A DNA stretch of 49,323 nucleotides from Planctomycetaceae bacterium (GTDB taxonomy: Bacteria; Planctomycetota; UBA1135; GCA-002686595). Below the pieces are notes generated by a model that saw only the letters and a list, made by a program, of their open reading frames with translations, was not told the DNA's origin and did no database searches. The DNA lies in assembly GCA_011525785.1 (NCBI GenBank), contig WYBT01000060.1:1-49323 (forward strand). The letters are read 5' to 3'. Below are positions 42,876-49,323 of the stretch, one piece after another (within the stretch, counting starts at the first letter, position 1; each line of letters starts with the position of its first letter). The position numbers and the translations under genes were made by a program.

Positions 42876-44660
42876 TCAGGGGCCGACGACGTAGCGCAGG
42901 CCGCTCGACAAGCCGCTGCCGGCGATCGAGCCGGGATCGCGACTCCACTGCTGGCAGTGCACGCTGGTTCCAGCGACCGAGAGCTCGGGCGCGGGCGCGC
43001 CGCCCAGCGAGCCGGCCGCAAAGGCGTTGAGGTCGAGCGCGAACACGCCGCTGCAGTCGTCGCCGCTCGCCGCGCCGCCCGAGCTCGTGATCGGCGTGCG
43101 CCGGCGCGGAGCGGCCACGCACAGATAGCCGCCTTGGAACGGGAGCGCCGCCGGTCCGGCGAGCGAGTACAGGAGCAGCCCCGACTTCTGGTTGCGCACC
43201 TGCGCGCACCGCACGGCGAAGCCGCTCGTCGCGCTCGCACTCGAAGCGCCCGTGAAGCTGAGCAGTGGCGCGCAGCCCAGACTGTTCACTTTCGCGGTGC
43301 AGTAACCGCTGGGGGCGTCGCTGGCGTCCGCGCGCAGCACCAGGGCGTCGTAGTCGCCGCTCACGTTCGTCCCGCCGGCGACGGTGAACTGCTCCCCGGG
43401 ACCGAAGGCCGCGGTGAACCCGATCTCGTCGCCGCCCAGGTCGAACACGAACTGCGAGCTGAGCTCGCCCGCGGAGTCGAACTCGAGCAGCGCGACATCG
43501 CGATCCGCGTCGCCGACCATCACGCTCACCCAGGCTTGGCCCGCGCTGCCCAGGAACAGCGCCTGCGGCTGGTCGTAGCGCGTCGCGCCGCCGGCCCAGG
43601 TCTCGAGCGAGAGCAACCCGCCGCCGCCGTCGAAGCGCAGGATCACCGTGTCCATGTTGCTCTGCGGGTCATGGCGACGACCCGCGCACCACAGCGCGCC
43701 GTCGGGCGCCGCGGCCAGCGTGCGGATCTCGTCGACGCCGGTGTTCGAAGTGTCGACGTAGAGGTTCCAGTCGAGCGAACCATCTGCGGCGTCGAACTGC
43801 GCCAGCGCCATGTCCTGCTGGAGCGCGGGCGAGGTCCGTGAGCCTGCGGCGGCGATGCGCCCCGCGCTGGTGATGCACACCGACGCGAGCGTGCTCTGCT
43901 GCGCGACGGTCGCGTCGACCATCGTCATCCAAAGCTCGGTCCCTGCAGCGTCGTAGCGCCACAGCGTCATGGCGCCGTTGTAGATCGACGCGCGCCGGCC
44001 GCAGGCCACGATCGAATCGTCGGGCAGCACGACCAGGTCGAGCACCATGGTTCCACCTGCGCCGCCAGCACCGCCCGTCAGCGTGCGCTGCCACTCGAGC
44101 GCGCCGCCGCTCGAGAAGCGCACCAGGTGCCCGCCTCCGCCCTTGCGTCCGCCCGCGATCACTGCGCCGTTCGAGAGCTGCGCCAGCGCCGAGAACTGCA
44201 CCTGGGTCCCGCCGAAGCCCTGCGAGGCCGCGAACCACTGCTGGACGCCGCCCGGCGAGAACTTGCGCAGCGTCGCATCGAAGTTGATGACGCCGAAGGT
44301 CGTCTCGCGCCGGTCCGAGCCCGCGACGAACAGGTCGCCGTTGGGCGCGGTGAACATCGCAGTGACGGCGTCGTTGAAGCCGTAGGTGTCCCACTCCGTC
44401 AGCCAGGCGAACGCGCCGTTGCTCGTGTACTTGAGCAGGCGGATATCGAGGTTCGAGCTCGAGCCGCTCGCGATCTGGTGCGCGAAGTAAGCCGAGCCAT
44501 CGGGCCCGACGGCCAGCGCCTGCGCGACTTCATCGCCCGAGTTGTCGGGCTGCGTGGCGCTCCACTCGAGCGAAACCTGCGAGGCCGCGTCGAGCGCTAG
44601 CAGACCGATGAGCGCGCCGCGCACGACGGCCGAGGACACGGATGCGGACGGGAATTTCAC
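42876..44660 (-). CDS. Secreted propeller-like protein, tandem copy A
   Basis: A 594-residue exported protein. The GTG at 44660 is chosen because AGGAGG lies 7 bases upstream and because the frame then begins with an export signal (VKFPSASVSSAVVRGALIGLLALDAASQ, split as VKFPSASVSS and GALIGLLALDAASQ). An upstream ATG at 44705 would add 15 residues before the ribosome-binding site. Mature N-terminus VSLEWSATQPDNSGDE. Propeller-type repeats follow: GSAYFAHQIA, GDLFVAGSDR, GAVIAGGRKG, DSIVACGRR and GALWCAGRR. The C-terminal shared domain begins YCTAKVNSLGCAPLL and ends near QQWSRDPG and LRYVVGP. It is a close paralogue of the next gene upstream (copy B). Differences are spread over the length, so the duplication is not very recent. 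Confidence 0.85.
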   Translation of the reverse strand: MKFPSASVSSAVVRGALIGLLALDAASQVSLEWSATQPDNSGDEVAQALAVGPDGSAYFAHQIASGSSSNLDIRLLKYTSNGAFAWLTEWDTYGFNDAVTAMFTAPNGDLFVAGSDRRETTFGVINFDATLRKFSPGGVQQWFAASQGFGGTQVQFSALAQLSNGAVIAGGRKGGGGHLVRFSSGGALEWQRTLTGGAGGAGGTMVLDLVVLPDDSIVACGRRASIYNGAMTLWRYDAAGTELWMTMVDATVAQQSTLASVCITSAGRIAAAGSRTSPALQQDMALAQFDAADGSLDWNLYVDTSNTGVDEIRTLAAAPDGALWCAGRRHDPQSNMDTVILRFDGGGGLLSLETWAGGATRYDQPQALFLGSAGQAWVSVMVGDADRDVALLEFDSAGELSSQFVFDLGGDEIGFTAAFGPGEQFTVAGGTNVSGDYDALVLRADASDAPSGYCTAKVNSLGCAPLLSFTGASSASATSGFAVRCAQVRNQKSGLLLYSLAGPAALPFQGGYLCVAAPRRRTPITSSGGAASGDDCSGVFALDLNAFAAGSLGGAPAPELSVAGTSVHCQQWSRDPGSIAGSGLSSGLRYVVGP

Positions 44661-44667
44661 GGGGACT

Positions 44668-44673
44668 CCTCCT
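44668..44673 (-). promoter_or_regulatory. Ribosome-binding site deciding the GTG start of copy A
   Basis: On the minus strand AGGAGG sits 7 bases before the GTG at 44660. It argues against the upstream ATG at 44705. The same arrangement is kept in copy B. Confidence 0.7.
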
Positions 44674-44832
44674 GACTGCGACTCGCGCGGAATACGTGGC
44701 TGCACCCACGGTTCGTCGTCGGGGCCGCGCGACCCTCGGTCGACCCACGGAGCCTCGCCGCAGCGGCATGAGTTCGCAAGGCGCCGCCTGGGCTCGCGAG
44801 TTCGTAGTCGTGCTCCGGCGCCGACGCACGCT

Positions 44833-44940
44833 TCAGCGCGGCTTCGCAGTCACGTACTGCACCGGCCAGGCGGGCTCGTCGTAGCCGTACTGCGCGACGG
44901 CGTGCAGCGTGAAGTTCGGATCGGAGAGATGCGCGCGCGC
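44833..44940 (-). pseudogene. Truncated 3' end of the fused monooxygenase/old yellow enzyme gene
   Basis: These roughly 108 bases encode RAHLSDPNFTLHAVAQYGYD then EPAWPVQYVTAKPR and a TGA stop. This matches the last 34 residues of the protein at 46950-49193 (RAHLSDPYFTLHAGAQYGYD, EPAWPVQYLAAKPR) with four substitutions. Homology stops abruptly in an alternating GC tract at 44931-44940. Past that point the sequence instead matches the region next to the PqiA-like gene (GCGCCAACCTTCCGCGCC at 42837 and again at 44942). It has no start or upstream domain and is a duplication scar, not a gene. Confidence 0.88.
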
Positions 44941-44980
44941 GGCGCCAACCTTCCGCGCCTGCGCGCGCGACTTGCGCAGC

Positions 44981-46777
44981 TCAGGGGCCGACGACGTAGC
45001 GCAGGCCGCTCGACAGCCCGCTGTTCGCAACCGCGCCGGGATCGCGGCTCCACTGCTGGCAGTGCACGCTGGTTCCGGCGACCGAGAGTTCGGGCGCGGG
45101 CGTGCCGCCGAGCGAGCCGGCCGCGAAGGCGTTGAGGTCGAGCGCGAACACGCCGCTGCAGTCGTCGCCGCTCGCAGCGCCGCCCGAACTCGTCACCGGC
45201 GTGCGCCGGCGCGGCGCAGCCACGCACAGGTACCCGCCTTGGAACGGCGCCGACGCCGGTCCGGCGAGCGAATACACCAGCAGTCCCGCCTTCTGGTTGC
45301 GCACCTGCGAGCAGCGCACTTCGAAGCCGCCCGTTGCGCTCGCGCTCGAAGCGCCTGTGAAGCTGAGCAACGGCGCGCAGCCCAGGCTGTTCACTTTCGC
45401 GGTGCAGTAGCCGCTCGGGGCGTCGCTCAGGTCGAGGCGGACCGCGAGCACGTCATAGTCGCCGCTCGCATTGGTCCCGCCCGCGACGGTGAGCTGTTCG
45501 CCCGGGCCGTAGGCGACGACGGAACCGAATTCGTCGCCGCCCAGGTCGATCACGTCCTGCGAGCTGAGCCCGCCCGCCGAGTCGAACTGCAGCACCGCGA
45601 TGTCGCGGGTCGAACTTCCGCCATTCACGCTCACCCAGGCCTGGCCCGCGCTGCCAACGTGGAGCGACTGCGGCTGGTCGTAGTTCGTGGCGCCGCCGGC
45701 CCACGTCTCGAGCGACAGCAACGCGCCGCCGCCGTCGACGCGCAGGATCACGGTGTCCATGTCGCTCTGGGTGTCGAAACGCCGGCCTGCGCACCAGATC
45801 ACGCCATCGGGCGTCGCGGCGACCTTGCTGATCTCGTCGATGCCCGAAGGGCCCGAGTTCGCGCTCACATAGAGCTTCCAGTCGAGCGACCCGTCCGCCG
45901 GATCGAACTGCGCCAGCGCCATGTCTTCGACGAGAGCCGGGCTGTTCCGCCAGCCGCCGACCACGACGCGGCCCAGAGGCGTGATGCACAGCGAACCTCC
46001 CTCGCTCTGCTGCTCGACGAACTCGTCGAGCATCGACCTCCACAGCTCGTTCCCGTCGGCGTCAAAGCGCCACACCGTGAGTGCGCCGTTGAAGTTCGTG
46101 CCGCGGTGGCCGCACGCGACGATCGAATCGTCGGCGAGCACCACGATGTCGCGGAGCACGGTTCCACCCAGACCGCCCGCGATCGTGCGCTGCCACTCGA
46201 GCACGCCGGTGTCGGAGAAGCGCACGAGGTGTCCGCCCGAGCCTTTGCGGCCGGCGGCGATCACGGCGCCGTTCGACAGCCGCGCCAGCGCCACGAAGTC
46301 CACCGCTGTTCCTCCGAAGCCCTGCGACGCGGCGAACCACTGCTGAGTCCCGCCAGGGGAGAACTTGCGCAGCGTCGCGTCGTGGTTGATGTGACCGATC
46401 GCCGTCTCGCGTCGGGCGACGCCGGCGACGAACAAATCTCCGTTCGGCGCGGTGAGCATGGCAGTCACGATGTCGTTGAAGCCGTAGGTGTCCCACTCCG
46501 CGAGCCACGCGAACGCGCCGGCGTTGGTGTGCTTGACGAGCCGCACGTCCAAGTTGTTGGGCGCGTTGCCCGGGAACACCTGGGCGAGGTACACCGACCC
46601 GTCCGGTCCAACGGCGAGCGACTGCGCGAACTCGTCGCCCGAGTTGTCGGGCTGCGTGGCGCTCCACTCGAGCGAGACTTGGGCCGTCGCGCTCATGGCC
46701 AGCAGGCCAGTTGCGAGCGTGCTGCGGACGAGGATCGCGTACGGAGATGCGAACAGGGATGCGAACGGGGACTTCAC
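44981..46777 (-). CDS. Secreted propeller-like protein, tandem copy B
   Basis: A 598-residue exported protein and close paralogue of copy A. The GTG at 46777 has AGGAGA 7 bases upstream and opens an export signal (hydrophobic part STLATGLLAMSATAQ). The mature N-terminus VSLEWSATQPDNSGDE is identical to copy A. Repeats GSVYLAQVF, GDLFVAGVAR, GAVIAAGRKG, DSIVACGHRG, GRVVVGGWR and GVIWCAGRRF indicate a beta-propeller. The C-terminal shared domain runs from YCTAKVNSLGCAPLL to LRYVVGP. It is four residues longer than copy A. This copy keeps the presumed ancestral position next to the intact monooxygenase gene. It probably acts at the surface or outside the cell; ligand unknown. Confidence 0.85.
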   Translation of the reverse strand: MKSPFASLFASPYAILVRSTLATGLLAMSATAQVSLEWSATQPDNSGDEFAQSLAVGPDGSVYLAQVFPGNAPNNLDVRLVKHTNAGAFAWLAEWDTYGFNDIVTAMLTAPNGDLFVAGVARRETAIGHINHDATLRKFSPGGTQQWFAASQGFGGTAVDFVALARLSNGAVIAAGRKGSGGHLVRFSDTGVLEWQRTIAGGLGGTVLRDIVVLADDSIVACGHRGTNFNGALTVWRFDADGNELWRSMLDEFVEQQSEGGSLCITPLGRVVVGGWRNSPALVEDMALAQFDPADGSLDWKLYVSANSGPSGIDEISKVAATPDGVIWCAGRRFDTQSDMDTVILRVDGGGALLSLETWAGGATNYDQPQSLHVGSAGQAWVSVNGGSSTRDIAVLQFDSAGGLSSQDVIDLGGDEFGSVVAYGPGEQLTVAGGTNASGDYDVLAVRLDLSDAPSGYCTAKVNSLGCAPLLSFTGASSASATGGFEVRCSQVRNQKAGLLVYSLAGPASAPFQGGYLCVAAPRRRTPVTSSGGAASGDDCSGVFALDLNAFAAGSLGGTPAPELSVAGTSVHCQQWSRDPGAVANSGLSSGLRYVVGP

Positions 46778-46784
46778 TGAGAGT

Positions 46785-46790
46785 TCTCCT
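46785..46790 (-). promoter_or_regulatory. Ribosome-binding site deciding the GTG start of copy B
   Basis: AGGAGA on the minus strand, 7 bases before the GTG at 46777. Its conservation at the same spacing in both tandem copies supports the GTG start for the pair. Confidence 0.65.
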
Positions 46791-46949
46791 GACTGCGTTT
46801 CGCGCGGAATACGTGGCTGCACCCACGGGGAGTCGCCGGGGCCGCGCGACCCGCGGCGACGCGCACAGCCTCGCCGAGTCAGGTGAAACTCACAAGTCGC
46901 TGTCCGTGAAGCAGAGTGCGATATCGGCCTGCTGCGCTGATGCGCACTT

Positions 46950-49193
46950 TCAGCGCGGCTTCGCCGCCAGGTATTGCACCGGCCAGGCGGGTTCGTCGTA
47001 GCCGTACTGCGCGCCTGCGTGAAGCGTGAAATAAGGATCCGAGAGGTGCGCGCGCGCGACGGCGCACAGGTCCGCGCGGCCGGCGGCGAGCACGGAATTG
47101 ACGTGGTCGGGGCTCATCACGCCGCCCACGGTCATCACCGGGACGTCGGCCTCGAAGCGGATGCGTTCGGCGAAGCCCACCTGGTACATGCGGCCGTATT
47201 CGGGGCGCGAGCGAGGCGAGTTCCCGGCCGACGAGACGTCGATCAGATCGCAGCCCGCGGCCTTCAAGGCCTTGGAGACTTCGACCGCTTCGGCGAGCGT
47301 GAAGCCGCCTTCGTCGTCGAGCCAGTCGCTGGCCGAGATGCGCGCGGCGAGCGGCTTGTGCGCGGGCCAGGCGGCGCGCACCGCGGCCGCGACCTCGAGC
47401 GGATAGCGCATGCGATTGGCGAGCGAGCCGCCGTACTCGTCGCTGCGCCGGTTGGAGAGCGGCGAGAGGAAGCTCGAGAGCAAATAGCCGTGCGCGATGT
47501 GGAGCTCGATCAGATCGAAGCCCGCGCGTTCGCAGCGGCGCGCGGCGGCCACGAAGGCGTCGCGCACCTCGTCCATGTCCTTGCGCGTCATGGCGCGCGG
47601 CGCCGGCCAGCCCTCGGCGAACGGATCGGCGCTCGGGCCGAGCGTGGGCCAGGCGCGCGCGTCGCGCAGCGGATCGTCGCCTTCCCAGGGCAGGTTGCAC
47701 GAGCCCTTGCGGCCCGCGTGCGCGAGCTGCATCCCGATCGCGGCGCGCGAGTGCGTGTGCACGAACTCGACGATGCGCCGCCAGGCTTGCTCGTGCGCGT
47801 CGCTCCACATGCCTGTGCAGCCGAGCGTGATGCGCCCTTGCGGCGTGACGTCAGTGGCCTCGGTCATCACCAGGCCCGCGCCGCCGACTGCGCGGCTGCC
47901 CAGGTGCACCAGGTGCCAGTCGTTCGGCGTTCCGTCGACGGCCGAGTACTGGCACATGGCCGACACCGCGACGCGGTTGCGCAGCACGAGCTCACGCAGC
48001 TTGAGCGGCGTGAACATCGGCGCCGGCGAAGGCTTGCCCGCGCGCTTGGGCGCGCCGTGCGCGTTGGCGTACCACTCGCGCACCTCGCCGATCAGCTTGG
48101 GATCGCGCAGCGCGAGGTTGTCCCAGGTGATGCGCCGCGAGCGCGTCATCAAGTTGAAGGTGAACTCGAGCGGCGCCTGCTTCAGATAGCGCGCGGTGTG
48201 CTCGAACCACTCCTGGCTGGTGCGCGCGACGCGCTGGAGCTTGGAGACCTCGACTCGGCGCGAATTCTCGTAGGCCTCGAGCACGCGCGGCACGTCGTTC
48301 AAGCCGTGCGCCTGGAACGCCGCGCACAGCGCGATCGCGTCCTCCATGGCGAGCTTGGTGCCCGAGCCGATCGAGAAGTGCGCCGTGTGCGCGCTGTCGC
48401 CCATCAGCACCATGTTCCCGTGGCGCCAGCGCGCGCACTTGATCTCGGGGAACACGCGCCACACCGAGCGATTGGCGAGCAGCTTGTGGCCGCCCAAGTG
48501 GTCGGCGAAGAGCTTCTCGAAGTAGGCCAAGGTCTGCGCCTCGCTCGCCTGCTCGAAGCCCGCGCGGCGCCACACGTCTTCGTGGCACTCGACGATGAAG
48601 GTCGAGAGTCCGTCCTCGAACGGGTAGGCGTGGATCTGCCACAGGCCGTGCTCGTTCTCGCGGAAGATGAAGGTGAAGGCCGGGAGCGGCTTGGTCGTGC
48701 CCAGCCAGGCGAAACGGCACTTGCCCCAGCGGATGTCGGGCTGGAAGTGCTGCGCGTGGCGCGCGCGGATGACGCTGTTCACCCCGTCGGCGACGAGCAC
48801 CAGGTCGGCCGGGCCCACCGCGCCCTCGTCGTTCACCTCGGCGCCGAAGTGCAGGCGCACGCCGAGCTCGCGGCAACGCTCGTGGAAGATCGCGAGCAGC
48901 GTCTTGCGCGCCATGCCGCAGAAGCCGTGGCCGCTCGAGCGCACGCACGCGTCGCCGATGAAGGTGTCGATGTCGCCCCAGTAGGCGAAACGCCGGCGGA
49001 TCTCGGCGTAGGTCGGCTCGTCGGCGCGCTCGAAGTTGCCCAGCGTCTCGTCCGAGAACACCACGCCCCAGCCGAAGGTGTCGCCGGGCTGATTGCGCTC
49101 GTAGATGTCGATCTCGACCTCTGGGAATGCCTTCTTCATCAGGATCGCGAAGTACAGTCCCGCCGGGCCGCCGCCGATCGATGCAATGCGCAT
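46950..49193 (-). CDS. Fused flavin monooxygenase/old yellow enzyme, 2-aminobenzoyl-CoA or salicyloyl-CoA hydroxylase type
   Basis: A 747-residue cytosolic flavoprotein made of two enzymes. Residues 1-380 are a group A FAD monooxygenase: GGGPAGLYFAILMKK (7-21), FAD-contact ADGVNSVIR (135-143) and MGDSAHTAHFSIGSGTKLAM (264-283). Residues 393-747 are an old yellow enzyme domain: PLKLRELVLRNRVAVSAM, QLAHAGRKG (489-497), H565 and H568 in ELHIAHGY, and DEYGGS. This exact fusion is known for 2-aminobenzoyl-CoA monooxygenase/reductase of aerobic anthranilate breakdown and for salicyloyl-CoA 5-hydroxylase-like proteins. It dearomatises or hydroxylates the ring of the CoA thioester with O2 and NAD(P)H. 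The ATG at 49193 begins the dinucleotide-binding fold. A partial copy of its 3' end lies at 44833-44940. Confidence 0.92.
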   Translation of the reverse strand: MRIASIGGGPAGLYFAILMKKAFPEVEIDIYERNQPGDTFGWGVVFSDETLGNFERADEPTYAEIRRRFAYWGDIDTFIGDACVRSSGHGFCGMARKTLLAIFHERCRELGVRLHFGAEVNDEGAVGPADLVLVADGVNSVIRARHAQHFQPDIRWGKCRFAWLGTTKPLPAFTFIFRENEHGLWQIHAYPFEDGLSTFIVECHEDVWRRAGFEQASEAQTLAYFEKLFADHLGGHKLLANRSVWRVFPEIKCARWRHGNMVLMGDSAHTAHFSIGSGTKLAMEDAIALCAAFQAHGLNDVPRVLEAYENSRRVEVSKLQRVARTSQEWFEHTARYLKQAPLEFTFNLMTRSRRITWDNLALRDPKLIGEVREWYANAHGAPKRAGKPSPAPMFTPLKLRELVLRNRVAVSAMCQYSAVDGTPNDWHLVHLGSRAVGGAGLVMTEATDVTPQGRITLGCTGMWSDAHEQAWRRIVEFVHTHSRAAIGMQLAHAGRKGSCNLPWEGDDPLRDARAWPTLGPSADPFAEGWPAPRAMTRKDMDEVRDAFVAAARRCERAGFDLIELHIAHGYLLSSFLSPLSNRRSDEYGGSLANRMRYPLEVAAAVRAAWPAHKPLAARISASDWLDDEGGFTLAEAVEVSKALKAAGCDLIDVSSAGNSPRSRPEYGRMYQVGFAERIRFEADVPVMTVGGVMSPDHVNSVLAAGRADLCAVARAHLSDPYFTLHAGAQYGYDEPAWPVQYLAAKPR

Positions 49194-49252
49194 AGCCCAC
49201 GAGGGTAGCGCGCAAGCAGTTGTTCGGCGCCGCGGTTGGTCGTACGGTGCCA

Positions 49253-49323
49253 GAGCAATCTGTCCCACGCCGCGCAACGCAACGGGCAGCTCGAACGCGA
49301 CTGCGGCGTGGGACAGATTGCTC
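49253..49323. repeat. 21-base perfect inverted repeat at the right edge
   Basis: GAGCAATCTGTCCCACGCCG plus C (49253-49273) is repeated in reverse complement at 49303-49323, with 29 bases between. The second arm ends on the very last base of the window. It could be a hairpin upstream of the monooxygenase gene, but an inverted copy exactly at the end is also a typical assembly artefact. Confidence 0.6.

Larger units (their letters stand above)
42841..47057. repeat. Tandem duplication, two units of about 2.1 kb
   Basis: Unit A runs about 42841-44945 and unit B about 44946-47057. Each holds, left to right, the CAACCTTCCGCGCC leader, the secreted-protein gene, its ribosome-binding site and upstream region (both contain AATACGTGGCTGCACCCACG near 44691 and 46810), and the 3' end of the monooxygenase gene. 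Offsets between matching points are 2105 bases on the left and 2117 on the right; the 12-base difference equals four codons within the secreted-protein gene. Confidence 0.85.

Noticed and set aside
44661..44705. ATG 15 codons upstream as the start of tandem copy A (and the equivalent in copy B at 46822)
   Set aside because: The ribosome-binding site lies between that ATG and the GTG in both copies, and the signal peptide begins properly at the GTG.

Overview
The window is a uniformly GC-rich, densely coded stretch of bacterial DNA. I saw no rRNA, tRNA, CRISPR array, insertion sequence or phage gene. Several traits point to a Planctomycetota-type bacterium: large secreted proteins that share one C-terminal domain, an ECF sigma factor fused to a membrane segment and a long envelope part, carboxypeptidase-regulatory-like domains, several GTG starts, and few clear Shine-Dalgarno sites. 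This placement is an inference from gene content, not from a marker gene. The length and the inverted repeat at the right edge suggest that this is a whole metagenomic contig.

Positions 0.2 to 8.1 kb hold an atypical old-yellow-enzyme oxidoreductase, three unknown envelope proteins, a class I methyltransferase, a secreted protein with one CxxCH site and a small histidine-rich protein. Positions 8.2 to 15.4 kb (minus strand) hold a 13-repeat secreted propeller-like protein, a secreted lectin-fold-like protein and the sigma factor/envelope fusion.

Positions 15.6 to 22.2 kb hold two AlgI/AlgJ-type polysaccharide O-acetylation pairs that diverge from a shared region of about 270 bases. The right pair runs on without a gap into a catabolic operon (22.2 to 28.7 kb): SDR, RidA-like, a small coiled-coil protein, crotonase, acyl-CoA dehydrogenase, 2Fe-2S ferredoxin, PaaA/PaaC-like protein, kynureninase-like PLP enzyme and dienelactone hydrolase. 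A benzoate/2-aminobenzoate-type CoA ligase lies at 36.6 kb, and a fused flavin monooxygenase/old yellow enzyme of the 2-aminobenzoyl-CoA (salicyloyl-CoA) type at 47 to 49.2 kb. Together these three loci look like a dispersed set for aerobic CoA-dependent breakdown of anthranilate or a related aromatic acid.

Positions 28.7 to 36.5 kb hold a DUF2007-like protein, a carboxypeptidase-regulatory-like membrane protein, a divergent pseudokinase and a four-gene pseudopilin operon ending in a HEAT-like protein. Positions 38.2 to 46.8 kb hold a ChaN-like lipoprotein, a four-CBS protein, a secreted propeller protein, a PqiA-like membrane protein and two tandem copies of one secreted protein. Between those copies lies a broken 3' end of the monooxygenase gene, which records how the tandem duplication arose.
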